Below are positions 1 through 8,177 of a DNA stretch of 40,582 nt, one piece after another (the first letter of the stretch is position 1; each line of letters opens with the position of its first letter). The notes beneath the pieces were generated by a model. It did not search any database, was not told the origin of the DNA, and saw only the letters and a list, made by a program, of their open reading frames with translations. Made by a program: the position numbers and the translations under genes. The stretch lies in NCBI GenBank assembly GCA_900128585.1, contig LT642181.1:1-40582 (forward strand). The letters run 5' to 3'. This DNA comes from Stramenopiles sp. TOSAG23-3. Lineage: Eukaryota > Sar.

Positions 1-1
1 C

Positions 2-154
2 AACATTGGTGCTGAAGGGGCAAAATATGTTGCAGAGGCGTTGAAAGTGAATACTTCGTTGACAAAGATTCATTTGTACGGTAACAACATTGGTGCTGAA
101 GGGAAAGATTCATTAACAGAAGCGTGGAAACACAACAATGGATTAAGGCTGTAA
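2..154 (+). CDS. 3' end of a leucine-rich repeat (LRR) protein, partial
   Basis: This is the last 50 codons of a gene that enters from the left, read in one open frame to a TAA at 152-154. Two copies of an 84-nt (28-residue) unit are visible, each with the NNIGAEG-type core followed by an A/E-rich helix and a TSLTKIHLYG strand. This is the RNI/NLRC3-like LRR class with 28-residue periodicity. The final helix (DSLTEAWKHNN) diverges, as expected for a capping repeat. Such LRR arrays usually act in protein-protein interaction; nothing here shows the partner. The start and any other domain lie outside the window. Confidence 0.75.
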   Translation, partial: NIGAEGAKYVAEALKVNTSLTKIHLYGNNIGAEGKDSLTEAWKHNNGLRL

Positions 155-381
155 TATAATTTATTATATTAATTAGCTAAATTTTAATTACTATATTTAT
201 TATTTTTATTAACAACAATCGATCATCTTCTCTATAAAAAAAATGAAGAGATATTATGTTTTTTTTTTACAAAAACAAAAATTATTGCTTTTATTTGAAG
301 AGATTCTTTTTTGGTCTTTTCTTGTGTCTAGATGTACTGCATTTGTTGATCACGGATTGTGCTTAATCTTCTAACGTACTA

Positions 382-1358
382 CTATGACAGCTGTTTGTGT
401 TTGAAATACGCATGACCACATTCCTGCACGAGCTTCAACCGTTTGTTCTTCAACAGTTCTATGGTCTGTTCGTTTTCCGGGAGTTCACCCCAATCGATGC
501 ATTCCGGTCGCATTGGTTTCAATCCACTCAAACGTTCTAGCTTTTCCAAGTACACCTGGTACCAATCCTCCGACGACGACGGCGCGCCCCGCTCGTTGCT
601 TAACGACTTCTCCACCGCGGCGTTCTTCTGGGGTTCTGCCGTCGGGTTTTGTTGACTGCTAGGGACACGGCTTGCTGCTTGCATGGATTCACTGACGTTT
701 TTGTTTACATTTCGAAGATGGGACAAACTCTCCGATGATGAAATGCTAGCATCGAGCGATCCGGAGGAATCCTCCCACCCCTCTATAACAGGCTCCTGAA
801 ATCGTCCTGGCAACAACGAACCCATAAGCCTGTCGTAAATTTGTTTTGTTGTGTTGTCTTTTGAACGACGCAGGGGTACAGACGCAGCGACACGTACCGA
901 AACGTCAACAGAATGGAATCTTCGTACCTAGAAATTTCAACGATTTCAGTGTGATCAATTACGCACACGGTCCCTTCCAAATATATGTACAGCCCGCACG
1001 GGGAATAACCAGACGATGAGTCGAATGCTTTGGGCAAAATATGGACAAGGGACGCAGAGAAGCGCATGTGCTGTTCCAACCGTCCCTCCAGCCGTCCATC
1101 GCGGGACAAACCCGTGCTAACCCTTGTGTTCAAACTATCATTGCTTTCCCCCTTCTCGTACCCCCCGAACGTTCCCACAGTAAACGCCAAGGGGCAAACG
1201 CGCTTTTTTGCACGATCAATCACGCAAAGACAACATTTACCCTCTGATACCAAGCGCTCAACTTGCACGTTCGCGTCTGAGGGGGGCGGCCAGGACTTTC
1301 CATGTTTAACTTTCAACCATGTGTCGGCCGTGTTCAAAAATTTAACAAAATCAACCAT
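382..1358 (-). CDS. Unknown protein, two exons with a 68-nt intron
   Basis: Two overlapping open frames on the minus strand join cleanly if a 68-nt intron at 830-897 is removed. The 5' splice site reads CG|GTACGTG and the 3' site reads TTACGACAG|GC. Splicing gives complement(join(382..829,898..1358)), 302 residues from the ATG at 1358, changing ...LLTFRYVS... to ...LLTFRLMGSLLPGRF.... The N-terminal half (MVDFVKFLNTADTWLK...) looks globular with several beta-type stretches (LYIYLEGTVCVID, ISRYEDSILLTF). The C-terminal half is Ser/Glu-rich and probably disordered, then helical (QTIELLKNKRLKLVQ). I recognise no family. The frame stays open upstream of the ATG to about 1445 without another ATG, so an extra 5' exon is possible. 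Confidence 0.6.
830..897 (-). other. Predicted spliceosomal intron, 68 nt
   Basis: On the minus strand the segment begins GTACGTG and ends ACGACAG. Its length is not a multiple of three, and its removal puts the two flanking open frames in register with no stop. It is the only intron I can support by frame logic in this window. Confidence 0.6.
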
Positions 1359-2103
1359 CGTTTGTAATAATACCAAACGGGCTAAGCTTCTGTACAACAG
1401 CCGCGTGGTTTGAAAATCTTCACAGTCAACCCTGCTCGAGTCCAAAAATTGGACAGAACTTACAGAACATATCTATGTATTAATATTGCCGCTTTTTCTG
1501 ATTTAGTCTAATTTTTTCTAAGGGGTTATAGATGTGAAATTATATATTATTGTTGGGATCAACACACAATAATAATATGAATTTTGAATTAATAATGAAC
1601 GATGGGATGGAGGTGATGAGGAGGGTGGTGAGAGAGGTTGATGAGAAGAGAGGAGAGGGAGGGAGGGAGAGGAGAATAGATGATTTTGTAATTATATATA
1701 TAGTTTCAATAATTAATAGTAAAAAAAAAAACAATCAATAAACAATGGTGTGTTCCTGTTTTAAAAAATTGATGTTATGTTTTTTTTAGGAAGACATAAA
1801 TAAATATCCTTGAAATATTCTTCTATAAATATTATAATACCTTGGTACAACAAAAACACCACCACATTATTAGCCCTATTTTCACCACACACTGAACTCC
1901 ATCCACTGTGAACTGTCTTTGCGGTGCCTTAATATTCGGCTGCATCACCTAAATGCCTTCCAGTCCTCTTGCGTACAAGGTTCTGTGAACATAGGCTGGG
2001 CACTGATCCCGTTCTCGCAACATCTCAACCAGTTCCCACGCCTTTGCTTTCGCCGTTAAACCCAGAGCTGTTTGTAGGCCAGTTCAGTGGGTTGCGAACT
2101 CTT
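1359..2103. other. Intergenic spacer with purine-rich tract and a duplicated gene fragment
   Basis: This spacer is AT-rich. It holds a strongly purine-rich stretch at about 1601-1680 (GGAGG, GAGAGG and GGGA units), a TACCTTGGTA copy at 1838-1847, and one copy (1996-2074) of a 79-bp segment that recurs inside the adjacent protease gene. I see no independent gene. Confidence 0.6.
1996..2074 (-). repeat. 79-bp duplicate of a protease-gene segment (copy A)
   Basis: It matches 3018-3096 with two C/T differences. On the minus strand it can be read as ALGLTAKAKAWELVEML-type sequence, equivalent to residues about 430-452 of the protease ORF. It lies 30 bp beyond that ORF's stop. The frame continues to a TAG near 1954. 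It may be a decayed duplicate, an alternative 3' exon, or a leftover of tandem duplication. Confidence 0.85.
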
Positions 2104-4377
2104 TCACAATCTATGGCCCGTTCCTGGACCACTTGGACACTTAATCTTATTTATTGCTTTGCATTTCGTAATTTCGTTCCCAAATTTACAAAATTTACTT
2201 TTACTGAATGTTTTGTAACAGTGGACGTTGCACTTGTACCGGGTCAGAGGTTCGTCGACTTTCTTCTTCCCCGCTCCTCCTTTGATCACGCAGTGACGAA
2301 TAGGATACGTGTGAAGTACTATACTCCCCCACGTACATAGGTAGTTATCTGATTTCGCCTGGTTTGCCTTCAATTTGCACGATCTCGCGCATGATGTCCG
2401 GCTTTCGCTTGGGTTCTGGTGCCTAATATTGCCTGCGCCACCTTTCATGGTGCAGCGCTCTGTTTCCTCTGCAGCTTTTGTGGCTTTTGTTTCTGCGGCC
2501 TTCAGCTCACTGTTGCACGTGGATTTCAGTGCCTCCAGCTCAGCTTGGTGCGCTTTCCTCATCTCTTCTATTTGTTGGGCATGCTGCGCCTTTAAGCGCT
2601 CTATACTGGCCTGGTAGTCTGCCTTTGCGGCCTCTAAACGTGTCTGGGACTCGCCCGTCAAACGGTTCCTCGCGTTTCGGAGCCGGGCTATTTCTGCACG
2701 TTGCTCTTCGATTTTCTCTCCGGCACCGTCCAGCTCACGCTCCATTTCCTCTAGGACTTGCTTGGTCTTTGCCTCGTCGCCACTTAAAGAGTCGACCTGC
2801 CGCTTCCACTCCTCTCCCTCTTTCTTGCACTTTTGTAGTTCTATCCCCGCGTCCAGGTTTACCTGGAGCCCCGAGTTGTCCTTCTTGAGGCTCGTGATTT
2901 CGGTTTGGGCAGCAGCCAACTTCTTCTGAAATCCCTGCAAGTGCTGCTTCAACGCTGTTAGTTCGCTTTGCAATGCCTTTATTTCCTCTGCAGCTTGGTC
3001 AAAGTCCTCATATACTACTGGGCACTGATCCCGTTCTTGCAACATCTCAACCAGTTCCCACGCCTTTGCTTTCGTCGTTAAACCCAGAGCTGTTTGCACT
3101 GGGGCGACCCAAGGCATCAATCGCCGGTGCAAACGCAAATTCCTACGACTACGAAGTTTTGTAGGATGGCGACGCTGCAACTTGCTGAGGGCGACATGTT
3201 GATGTATCCATTCTCTGTAATGGGACAACTCAACATAGTACTCGAGAATCCCTTTCCCGCTACTCATGAATCCACCAGACCCCGAAACAACACCGATTTG
3301 CTCATTGTTTAGAATTAAAGGGCCACCACTATCCCCAGGCATTGCCAGTTGCAGTTCTGGCGTTGTAGGCGAAGCGCATATGACTCCTTTGTTTTTCAAA
3401 TCGTGGGCTCTACTTACCGCGCTGTTCAAAGCTGCAAAGACTGGCCGTTTGAGTACACTGTACCATGCATTTGGGTTAGAAAAATAATGTTTCATCAACC
3501 ATTCTCCGGCAAGCTTAGTGAAAGCGTATGAGCATGTGTCTGGAGAAAGTACTCGACACATGGCTTTCCTCGCTGCGCCATCATACGCTGAATTTTTTCC
3601 ACTCGACCTATCCCAAATACCTTGATTTACCGTCTTTCCATAACCAACCGCTTCAGCAACACTACACGTCAAGTCCTCACTGGTCCTCGCTATTTTCATA
3701 AGCCGACGGTCCATTACGCTTGTGTCGAGGTAGACAACAGCAAGATCACCCCTGAAGATTGTAAATCCTTCTCCTCGTCCAAACGTTTCTGCAATTTTAA
3801 GAAGCAGTTTGAACGCTTTTCTTAATCTTAAAAGACCGGCTTGCCATCCCGTTTCTTCTCCTAACCTGCACATTTTAAACGTCTTGCCTGGACTACTTGT
3901 GCACTTTCCTCGGGTCATACACCAAGGAGTTGCGCTGTCTGGGCTCCGCTCGTCGCAACCAAAATATTTCTCCCCATTGTATTCCCAATTTTTGCGACAA
4001 TCGCAGTTTCCAATAAGGCGATCCAGTTTGCTTATTGCGTTGATATCTCCATTAATATTCATGTAATCTTCGTGTAGAACAACTTTAGACACTCCCAGAA
4101 CTTTCCCTGTATCACCAGGACTCAAAGGCGGTAACTTAACGGTGTATTTCGCTGTCGGTGCGTCTTCAAAGCAGTGCTGCGCCGTAAGGACGAGATTCGG
4201 TGAAATGAGAGACCCTGTGCAGTGACCCGGGTCCCCATTCCTTTGTATCTCCACAACGGACGTGTGTTCCCCAGGCTGTACTATTTTTGCATCCCCAGAT
4301 ATCAAACGCCTGGCGTGAGACGTCGATATAGTTACAGCGAGTGTGAAAATCAGGAGTACTTTCATTTTTAAACGCAT
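2104..4377 (-). CDS. Secreted S1-family (trypsin-fold) serine protease-like protein with coiled-coil and Cys-rich tail
   Basis: 757 residues. A signal peptide (1-22) is followed by an activation-like R-R-LISG (23-28). The S1 triad is visible: H68 in LTAQHC, D211 in RGDLAVVYLD, S350 in MPGDSGGP. The H-D spacing (about 143) is far above the usual value of about 45, because of an insert with a Cys-rich module at 125-160 (CDCRKNWEYNG...YFGC...PWCM) that resembles fibronectin type II or kringle modules. The residue six before the catalytic Ser is Leu, not Asp, so trypsin-like Arg/Lys specificity is not expected. After the protease come a basic linker (400-420), a long coiled coil (about 455-640) and two Cys repeats starting CxxKGGAG (642-681 and 696-730). 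Start: ATG at 4377, with M5 as an alternative. It probably acts outside the cell or in the secretory pathway. It is divergent from the S10 gene. Confidence 0.8.
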   Translation of the reverse strand: MRLKMKVLLIFTLAVTISTSHARRLISGDAKIVQPGEHTSVVEIQRNGDPGHCTGSLISPNLVLTAQHCFEDAPTAKYTVKLPPLSPGDTGKVLGVSKVVLHEDYMNINGDINAISKLDRLIGNCDCRKNWEYNGEKYFGCDERSPDSATPWCMTRGKCTSSPGKTFKMCRLGEETGWQAGLLRLRKAFKLLLKIAETFGRGEGFTIFRGDLAVVYLDTSVMDRRLMKIARTSEDLTCSVAEAVGYGKTVNQGIWDRSSGKNSAYDGAARKAMCRVLSPDTCSYAFTKLAGEWLMKHYFSNPNAWYSVLKRPVFAALNSAVSRAHDLKNKGVICASPTTPELQLAMPGDSGGPLILNNEQIGVVSGSGGFMSSGKGILEYYVELSHYREWIHQHVALSKLQRRHPTKLRSRRNLRLHRRLMPWVAPVQTALGLTTKAKAWELVEMLQERDQCPVVYEDFDQAAEEIKALQSELTALKQHLQGFQKKLAAAQTEITSLKKDNSGLQVNLDAGIELQKCKKEGEEWKRQVDSLSGDEAKTKQVLEEMERELDGAGEKIEEQRAEIARLRNARNRLTGESQTRLEAAKADYQASIERLKAQHAQQIEEMRKAHQAELEALKSTCNSELKAAETKATKAAEETERCTMKGGAGNIRHQNPSESRTSCARSCKLKANQAKSDNYLCTWGSIVLHTYPIRHCVIKGGAGKKKVDEPLTRYKCNVHCYKTFSKSKFCKFGNEITKCKAINKIKCPSGPGTGHRL
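3018..3096 (-). repeat. 79-bp segment duplicated downstream (copy B, in the protease ORF)
   Basis: It encodes the link between the protease domain and the coiled coil (ALGLTTKAKAWELVEML, residues about 430-452). Its near-identical partner is at 1996-2074, offset by 1022 bp. Confidence 0.85.
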
Positions 4378-5106
4378 CGGAATGTGTGAAGGATAATTGA
4401 TAATTTTCTGATGAATTTGATATATGCGAATGGATCAATTCCAAATCTTTTCCAGGCACTTTCGGTCCTCTGCCACAATTTGTTTGAGTCACTACGATCT
4501 TTTTACATGTAGTCGTCGCAAGAAGAAGAAGAACGAAAAAAATCATTTGTACACATATACTCTATGGTGTGTGTATGCAATGTATTTGTTTTTTCTTCAT
4601 TCTTCAAGCACAAAAAAAGTTTCAGCCAGCTGCTAGCACTTCTATCTTTTTTTCACACTCTGCTCTGCTGCTGCACCCTGCACCCCTCCTCCCTTTTTTT
4701 CAATATCGATCGATCGATCATCAACACAAAAAACTGAGAAAGACGAAGAGAATGATGATCTAAAATGTTCCTACGCTGTGTCTATATTATAATATGTTAC
4801 GTTCTTCATTCATAATAATGATTGATCAAGATTATTTGTTGTTGACGACGACCACACATCCACTCAAAATAACATCTAACAGAAGAAGAAGAAGCAAGAA
4901 GTTTTTTAATTTTTTAAAATAGAACGATCTATACAATTAATAATCAGAATAAATCTGAACTATTTGCAACGAAGCAAAACATTAAAACATTCCAATGTTT
5001 ATTTCATAAGTAGAGGGAGAGTTTCATTTTACAGGTTATATTATCTATTCAATTGAATAACTACAATAGGTATTTGTGTTGCAAACGATTATTTGAAAGA
5101 ACGACG
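4378..5106. other. Divergent intergenic region between S1 and S10 peptidase genes
   Basis: It holds the 5' flanks of both genes: short GAA runs near 4519 and 4881, an ATCG tetranucleotide run near 4705-4720, and AT-rich DNA. A short minus-strand ORF opening with a hydrophobic stretch (from 4546) overlaps the protease start in another frame and may be an upstream ORF. I see no further gene. Confidence 0.5.
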
Positions 5107-6471
5107 ATGAGAACGTTTGGTTTATGTGTGCTGGTGGCTGCGTGCCTTTTGGTGGGTGCGTACGGGAAGCAAGCGTGGACGTCCAACAAAGGGCCAGTAA
5201 CGGGCCGGTTGCAGGTAAACAACGACCCTACTGGGTTGTGCGACACCGTCAAAAGCGAAGCGGGTTACTTCAAAATTGAGGGATCCAAGGACAAGAATTA
5301 CTTTTACTGGTTCTTCGAGTCGCGAAACGACCCAAAAAACGACCCTGTCATTCTTTGGATGACGGGCGGACCGGGCTGCAGCTCTGGCATTGCCCTGTTC
5401 AAAGAAAATGGTCCTTGCCAGATCGACCCCTCCGACATCCTCAACACAAAGATGAACCCGTACGGGTGGAATGCCAACGCAAGCATCATGTACATCGACC
5501 AGCCGGCAGGCGTGGGGTTCTCGTACGGCGACGCCGAAGATGCCGACCACAACGAGAAGGAAGTTGCGGAGGACATGTTTCACTTTCTTCATGAATTTTC
5601 GCAGGCCAACGGGGACTTGCTGAAAACGAACGAATTCTTCGTATTTGGCGAATCGTATGGGGGGCACTACGCACCAGCGACCGCGCACCGTGTTGGAACC
5701 TCCCTGAACCTGAAAGGCCTAGGAGTGGGCAACGGTTTGACTGCCCCAGAGCACCAGTACCAAAGCTACCCAGAAATGGCGTACAATTACTCCATCGAGG
5801 TGACCGGGAAACCGTCCGTTTCGTTGGAGCAGTACACAGAGATGACAGCGGCCCTTCCAGCCTGCATCGAGATCATCCACAAGTGCCAGCAAGAGGGCGG
5901 CGACGTCTGCGCCCAGGCGCAGAGCCAGTGCAACGGGGCGCTTCTGAACCCATACTACGCCACCGGGAAAAACCCTTACGACATTCGCGAACCGTGCAAG
6001 GTGAAACCCCTGTGCTACAATTTCACGGACGTTGAACTATTCCTGGACGACCCATCCGTGCAGGAAAAGCTTGGGGTAGACCACCCAATCCAATGGTCGT
6101 CCTGCAATTTTACCGTGAACGCCGCGTTTGCCGACGACTGGATGGAAAGCTTTGCGTACACAGTACCGGACTTGCTGAAAGAAGGCGTCCGGGTCCTTAT
6201 CTACGACGGCGACATGGACTTCGTCGTCAATTGGATCGGCGACAAGGCATGGACGATGGCTTTGGAATGGGAAGGAAAGGAGCAGTTCAACGCAGAAGGC
6301 GACCACGACTGGACGTCGAATGGAAAGCTTGCTGGACTTGCCCGCACGTACGATAATTTCACGTTCTTGCGCGTGAAGAACGCAGGGCACATGGTTCCTC
6401 TCGACCAACCAGAGGCCGCCCTGGACATGCTGAACACGTTCCTTTCAGGAAAACCGTTTTACAAACAGTGA
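5107..6471 (+). CDS. Serine carboxypeptidase, peptidase family S10
   Basis: 454 residues, a usual length for the family. These enzymes remove C-terminal amino acids from peptides, typically in vacuoles, lysosomes or outside the cell. The signal peptide is MRTFGLCVLVAACLLVGAYG (1-20). The oxyanion/substrate motif WMTGGPGCSS is at 85-93. The catalytic triad is S183 (GESYGGHYAP), D371 (DGDMDFVVN) and H428 (NAGHMVPLDQP). Several Cys in the 253-303 insert fit the disulphide-rich cap, and Asn-X-Ser/Thr sites are present. The frame is open further upstream but has no ATG before 5107, and this ATG gives the signal peptide directly. It is transcribed away from the S1 protease gene. All catalytic residues are intact, so it should be active. 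Confidence 0.95.
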   Translation: MRTFGLCVLVAACLLVGAYGKQAWTSNKGPVTGRLQVNNDPTGLCDTVKSEAGYFKIEGSKDKNYFYWFFESRNDPKNDPVILWMTGGPGCSSGIALFKENGPCQIDPSDILNTKMNPYGWNANASIMYIDQPAGVGFSYGDAEDADHNEKEVAEDMFHFLHEFSQANGDLLKTNEFFVFGESYGGHYAPATAHRVGTSLNLKGLGVGNGLTAPEHQYQSYPEMAYNYSIEVTGKPSVSLEQYTEMTAALPACIEIIHKCQQEGGDVCAQAQSQCNGALLNPYYATGKNPYDIREPCKVKPLCYNFTDVELFLDDPSVQEKLGVDHPIQWSSCNFTVNAAFADDWMESFAYTVPDLLKEGVRVLIYDGDMDFVVNWIGDKAWTMALEWEGKEQFNAEGDHDWTSNGKLAGLARTYDNFTFLRVKNAGHMVPLDQPEAALDMLNTFLSGKPFYKQ

Positions 6472-7134
6472 GAGAGAGAAGCAAAGTAAAATGAAGTGAA
6501 TGACAACGGGAAGACGACGACGACGGATTATTCATAATATTATCTATAGTTTTACTAGTACATTATCTATATATACTATAGTCTAAGAAAAAGAGGCCTA
6601 TTGCCGCTGCTGGTTATTATTGCTGTAGTATGGAGTAAAAACCCTACGCGTATCCAACATCAAATACTCGAAAAGAAGAATGAAATAATAATATTTTAAA
6701 AAACTTGAAAAGGGGGGGGGGGGAGGTTCGCTTTTTAGGTACCGTACCAAGGTATAGCAATGATGTAGCTATATCCAAGTTAAGAATGGAATTAATCTAT
6801 TAATACTATATATTTAATAGTATAATGTTAAAGATTCAATATATAGTAGGTGGTAAAGTACCGGTATAATACAATATTTAACACCAGACGATGATAGGAG
6901 AAACACAAAACAACAACAACAACAGGAAGTGGTGTGCAAATAATACAATTCCTTGGTACCTATATTCATAAACGTAGTTTAGAAGCTATATCTAAGAATT
7001 GGATCATGAATTTGAAAGGGTTAAGTGAAACGGTCGGCAATTTAAAAGATCCCGGAAGTACAGGAATGCAGGAAAGACGCCAAAAGATCTGAGCAAAATC
7101 AAAAGAACTATTACTGTAAAAACGAAGGGAGGAA
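6472..7134. other. Intergenic spacer
   Basis: AT-rich DNA with a 12-G run at 6712-6723, a TACCAAGGTA site at 6745-6754, a related CCTTGGTACC at 6951-6960, and a short CAA run near 6911. I see no gene. Confidence 0.5.
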
Positions 7135-7980
7135 ATGTTGTCCGTTCGTACCACTGTTAGCGTTAGTGCTTTTCTGTTGGTTGTTGTTTTCGCAATCAGT
7201 AGCGGAAGTGCAAACCAAATAAGAACGGCCACGCAAGCGCAAACACATACACAGGCACCTACACAAGCTCCGACACAAAAACCTACACAAGCACCTACAC
7301 AAGCACCTACACAAGCTCCGACACAAGCTCCGACACAAGCACCGACACAAGCACCTACACGGCCGCCACGGCCAGCGCCAGCGCCACGGCCAGCGCCAGC
7401 GCCACGGCCAGCGCCAGCGCCACAGTACAAACTGGAGAACCAGCTTCCAAGCGATACATGCTGGGCTCCATTTAGTAATGCTTGTACGTGCCCGGCATTT
7501 AAAAGGAAGGTCGTCTTTAAAATAAAATCTGAAACGCGTCTTGCAAAAGAGCAAATTAAGTATTCGCACGACAACAGAGAAAATACCCCCCTCACGAGGT
7601 GGGTCAAGAATTCCGTAGTGGAAGAGAGGTCCAAGAATAAATTTTCTCTTGTGTATAGTTGCAGCTGCTGCCGCCATAGTTACGATGAAGTGAACAATCC
7701 TTTGTGTTACTACAAATGCGGTCACTCGCTCAGTACCCAGCCGCCTCTTGGCAGTCGAAGGGTACCCTTTGTTGTTAATAAACATATGACACTTACCGCC
7801 ACAGCCAGAACAAATACAAAGGCACCAACCCTAATTTTTTGTAATATCCACAATGTAAGAAGCAAAAAATTTGGGGACGTTATGTTGTCTTCTGTTGCAA
7901 ATCCACAGTACGTTGTGTACGATGTAGAGTCGAAGGGCAACAGACGGCGCAGGCTGCTTACTAAATCCCCACCGTGTTGA
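7135..7980 (+). CDS. Secreted protein with PT/PA-rich stalk and Cys-rich domain
   Basis: 281 residues from an ATG at 7135. A signal peptide (about 1-26) is followed by a repetitive stalk. First come APTQ tetrapeptides (about 41-74), then three copies of RPAPAP (about 79-96). The C-terminal domain (about 97-281) has clustered Cys: C109, C117, C119, then CSCC (176-179), C191, C195, and a terminal Cys. The tail before the end is basic (RRRR). PT-rich stalks are typically O-glycosylated spacers in cell-wall or surface proteins of algae and fungi. The Cys-rich domain is not recognised, and no transmembrane segment follows it, so the product may be secreted or wall-bound. It is convergent with the LNR-LRR gene 197 bp downstream. 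Confidence 0.7.
   Translation: MLSVRTTVSVSAFLLVVVFAISSGSANQIRTATQAQTHTQAPTQAPTQKPTQAPTQAPTQAPTQAPTQAPTQAPTRPPRPAPAPRPAPAPRPAPAPQYKLENQLPSDTCWAPFSNACTCPAFKRKVVFKIKSETRLAKEQIKYSHDNRENTPLTRWVKNSVVEERSKNKFSLVYSCSCCRHSYDEVNNPLCYYKCGHSLSTQPPLGSRRVPFVVNKHMTLTATARTNTKAPTLIFCNIHNVRSKKFGDVMLSSVANPQYVVYDVESKGNRRRRLLTKSPPC
7231..7422 (+). repeat. Coding minisatellite (ACACAAGCACCT and CCACGGCCAGCGCCAGCG units)
   Basis: Twelve-bp units encoding APTQ or close variants pass into three 18-bp units encoding RPAPAP. All lie in frame in the secreted PT-stalk protein. Unit number is a likely point of allelic length variation. Confidence 0.85.
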
Positions 7981-8177
7981 AGGATTTTCAGGCCGGTTGC
8001 AGACCCTTCCCAATTTGTGGCTAAATTAATCAACAACGGCTATAATATTTAATTTTTAATGGTTTAAAAGGTGCTCGTTTTCTGGTGTATTGCTCTATGA
8101 AAGAATTATCGGTTAATGAATTATCTAAATTAACAGCATTTATTTTGTTCAAATTTACTCCTTGCGCCCACAAAAAA

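Noticed and set aside
4166-4546. Minus-strand ORF of 126 residues starting with a hydrophobic stretch
   Set aside because: It overlaps the S1 protease start in another frame and its second half is the shadow of that gene. At most it is an upstream ORF.
7111-7785. Minus-strand ORFs with CVGACVGA or RCLCRCLC repeats
   Set aside because: Mirror translations of the PT-stalk repeat.
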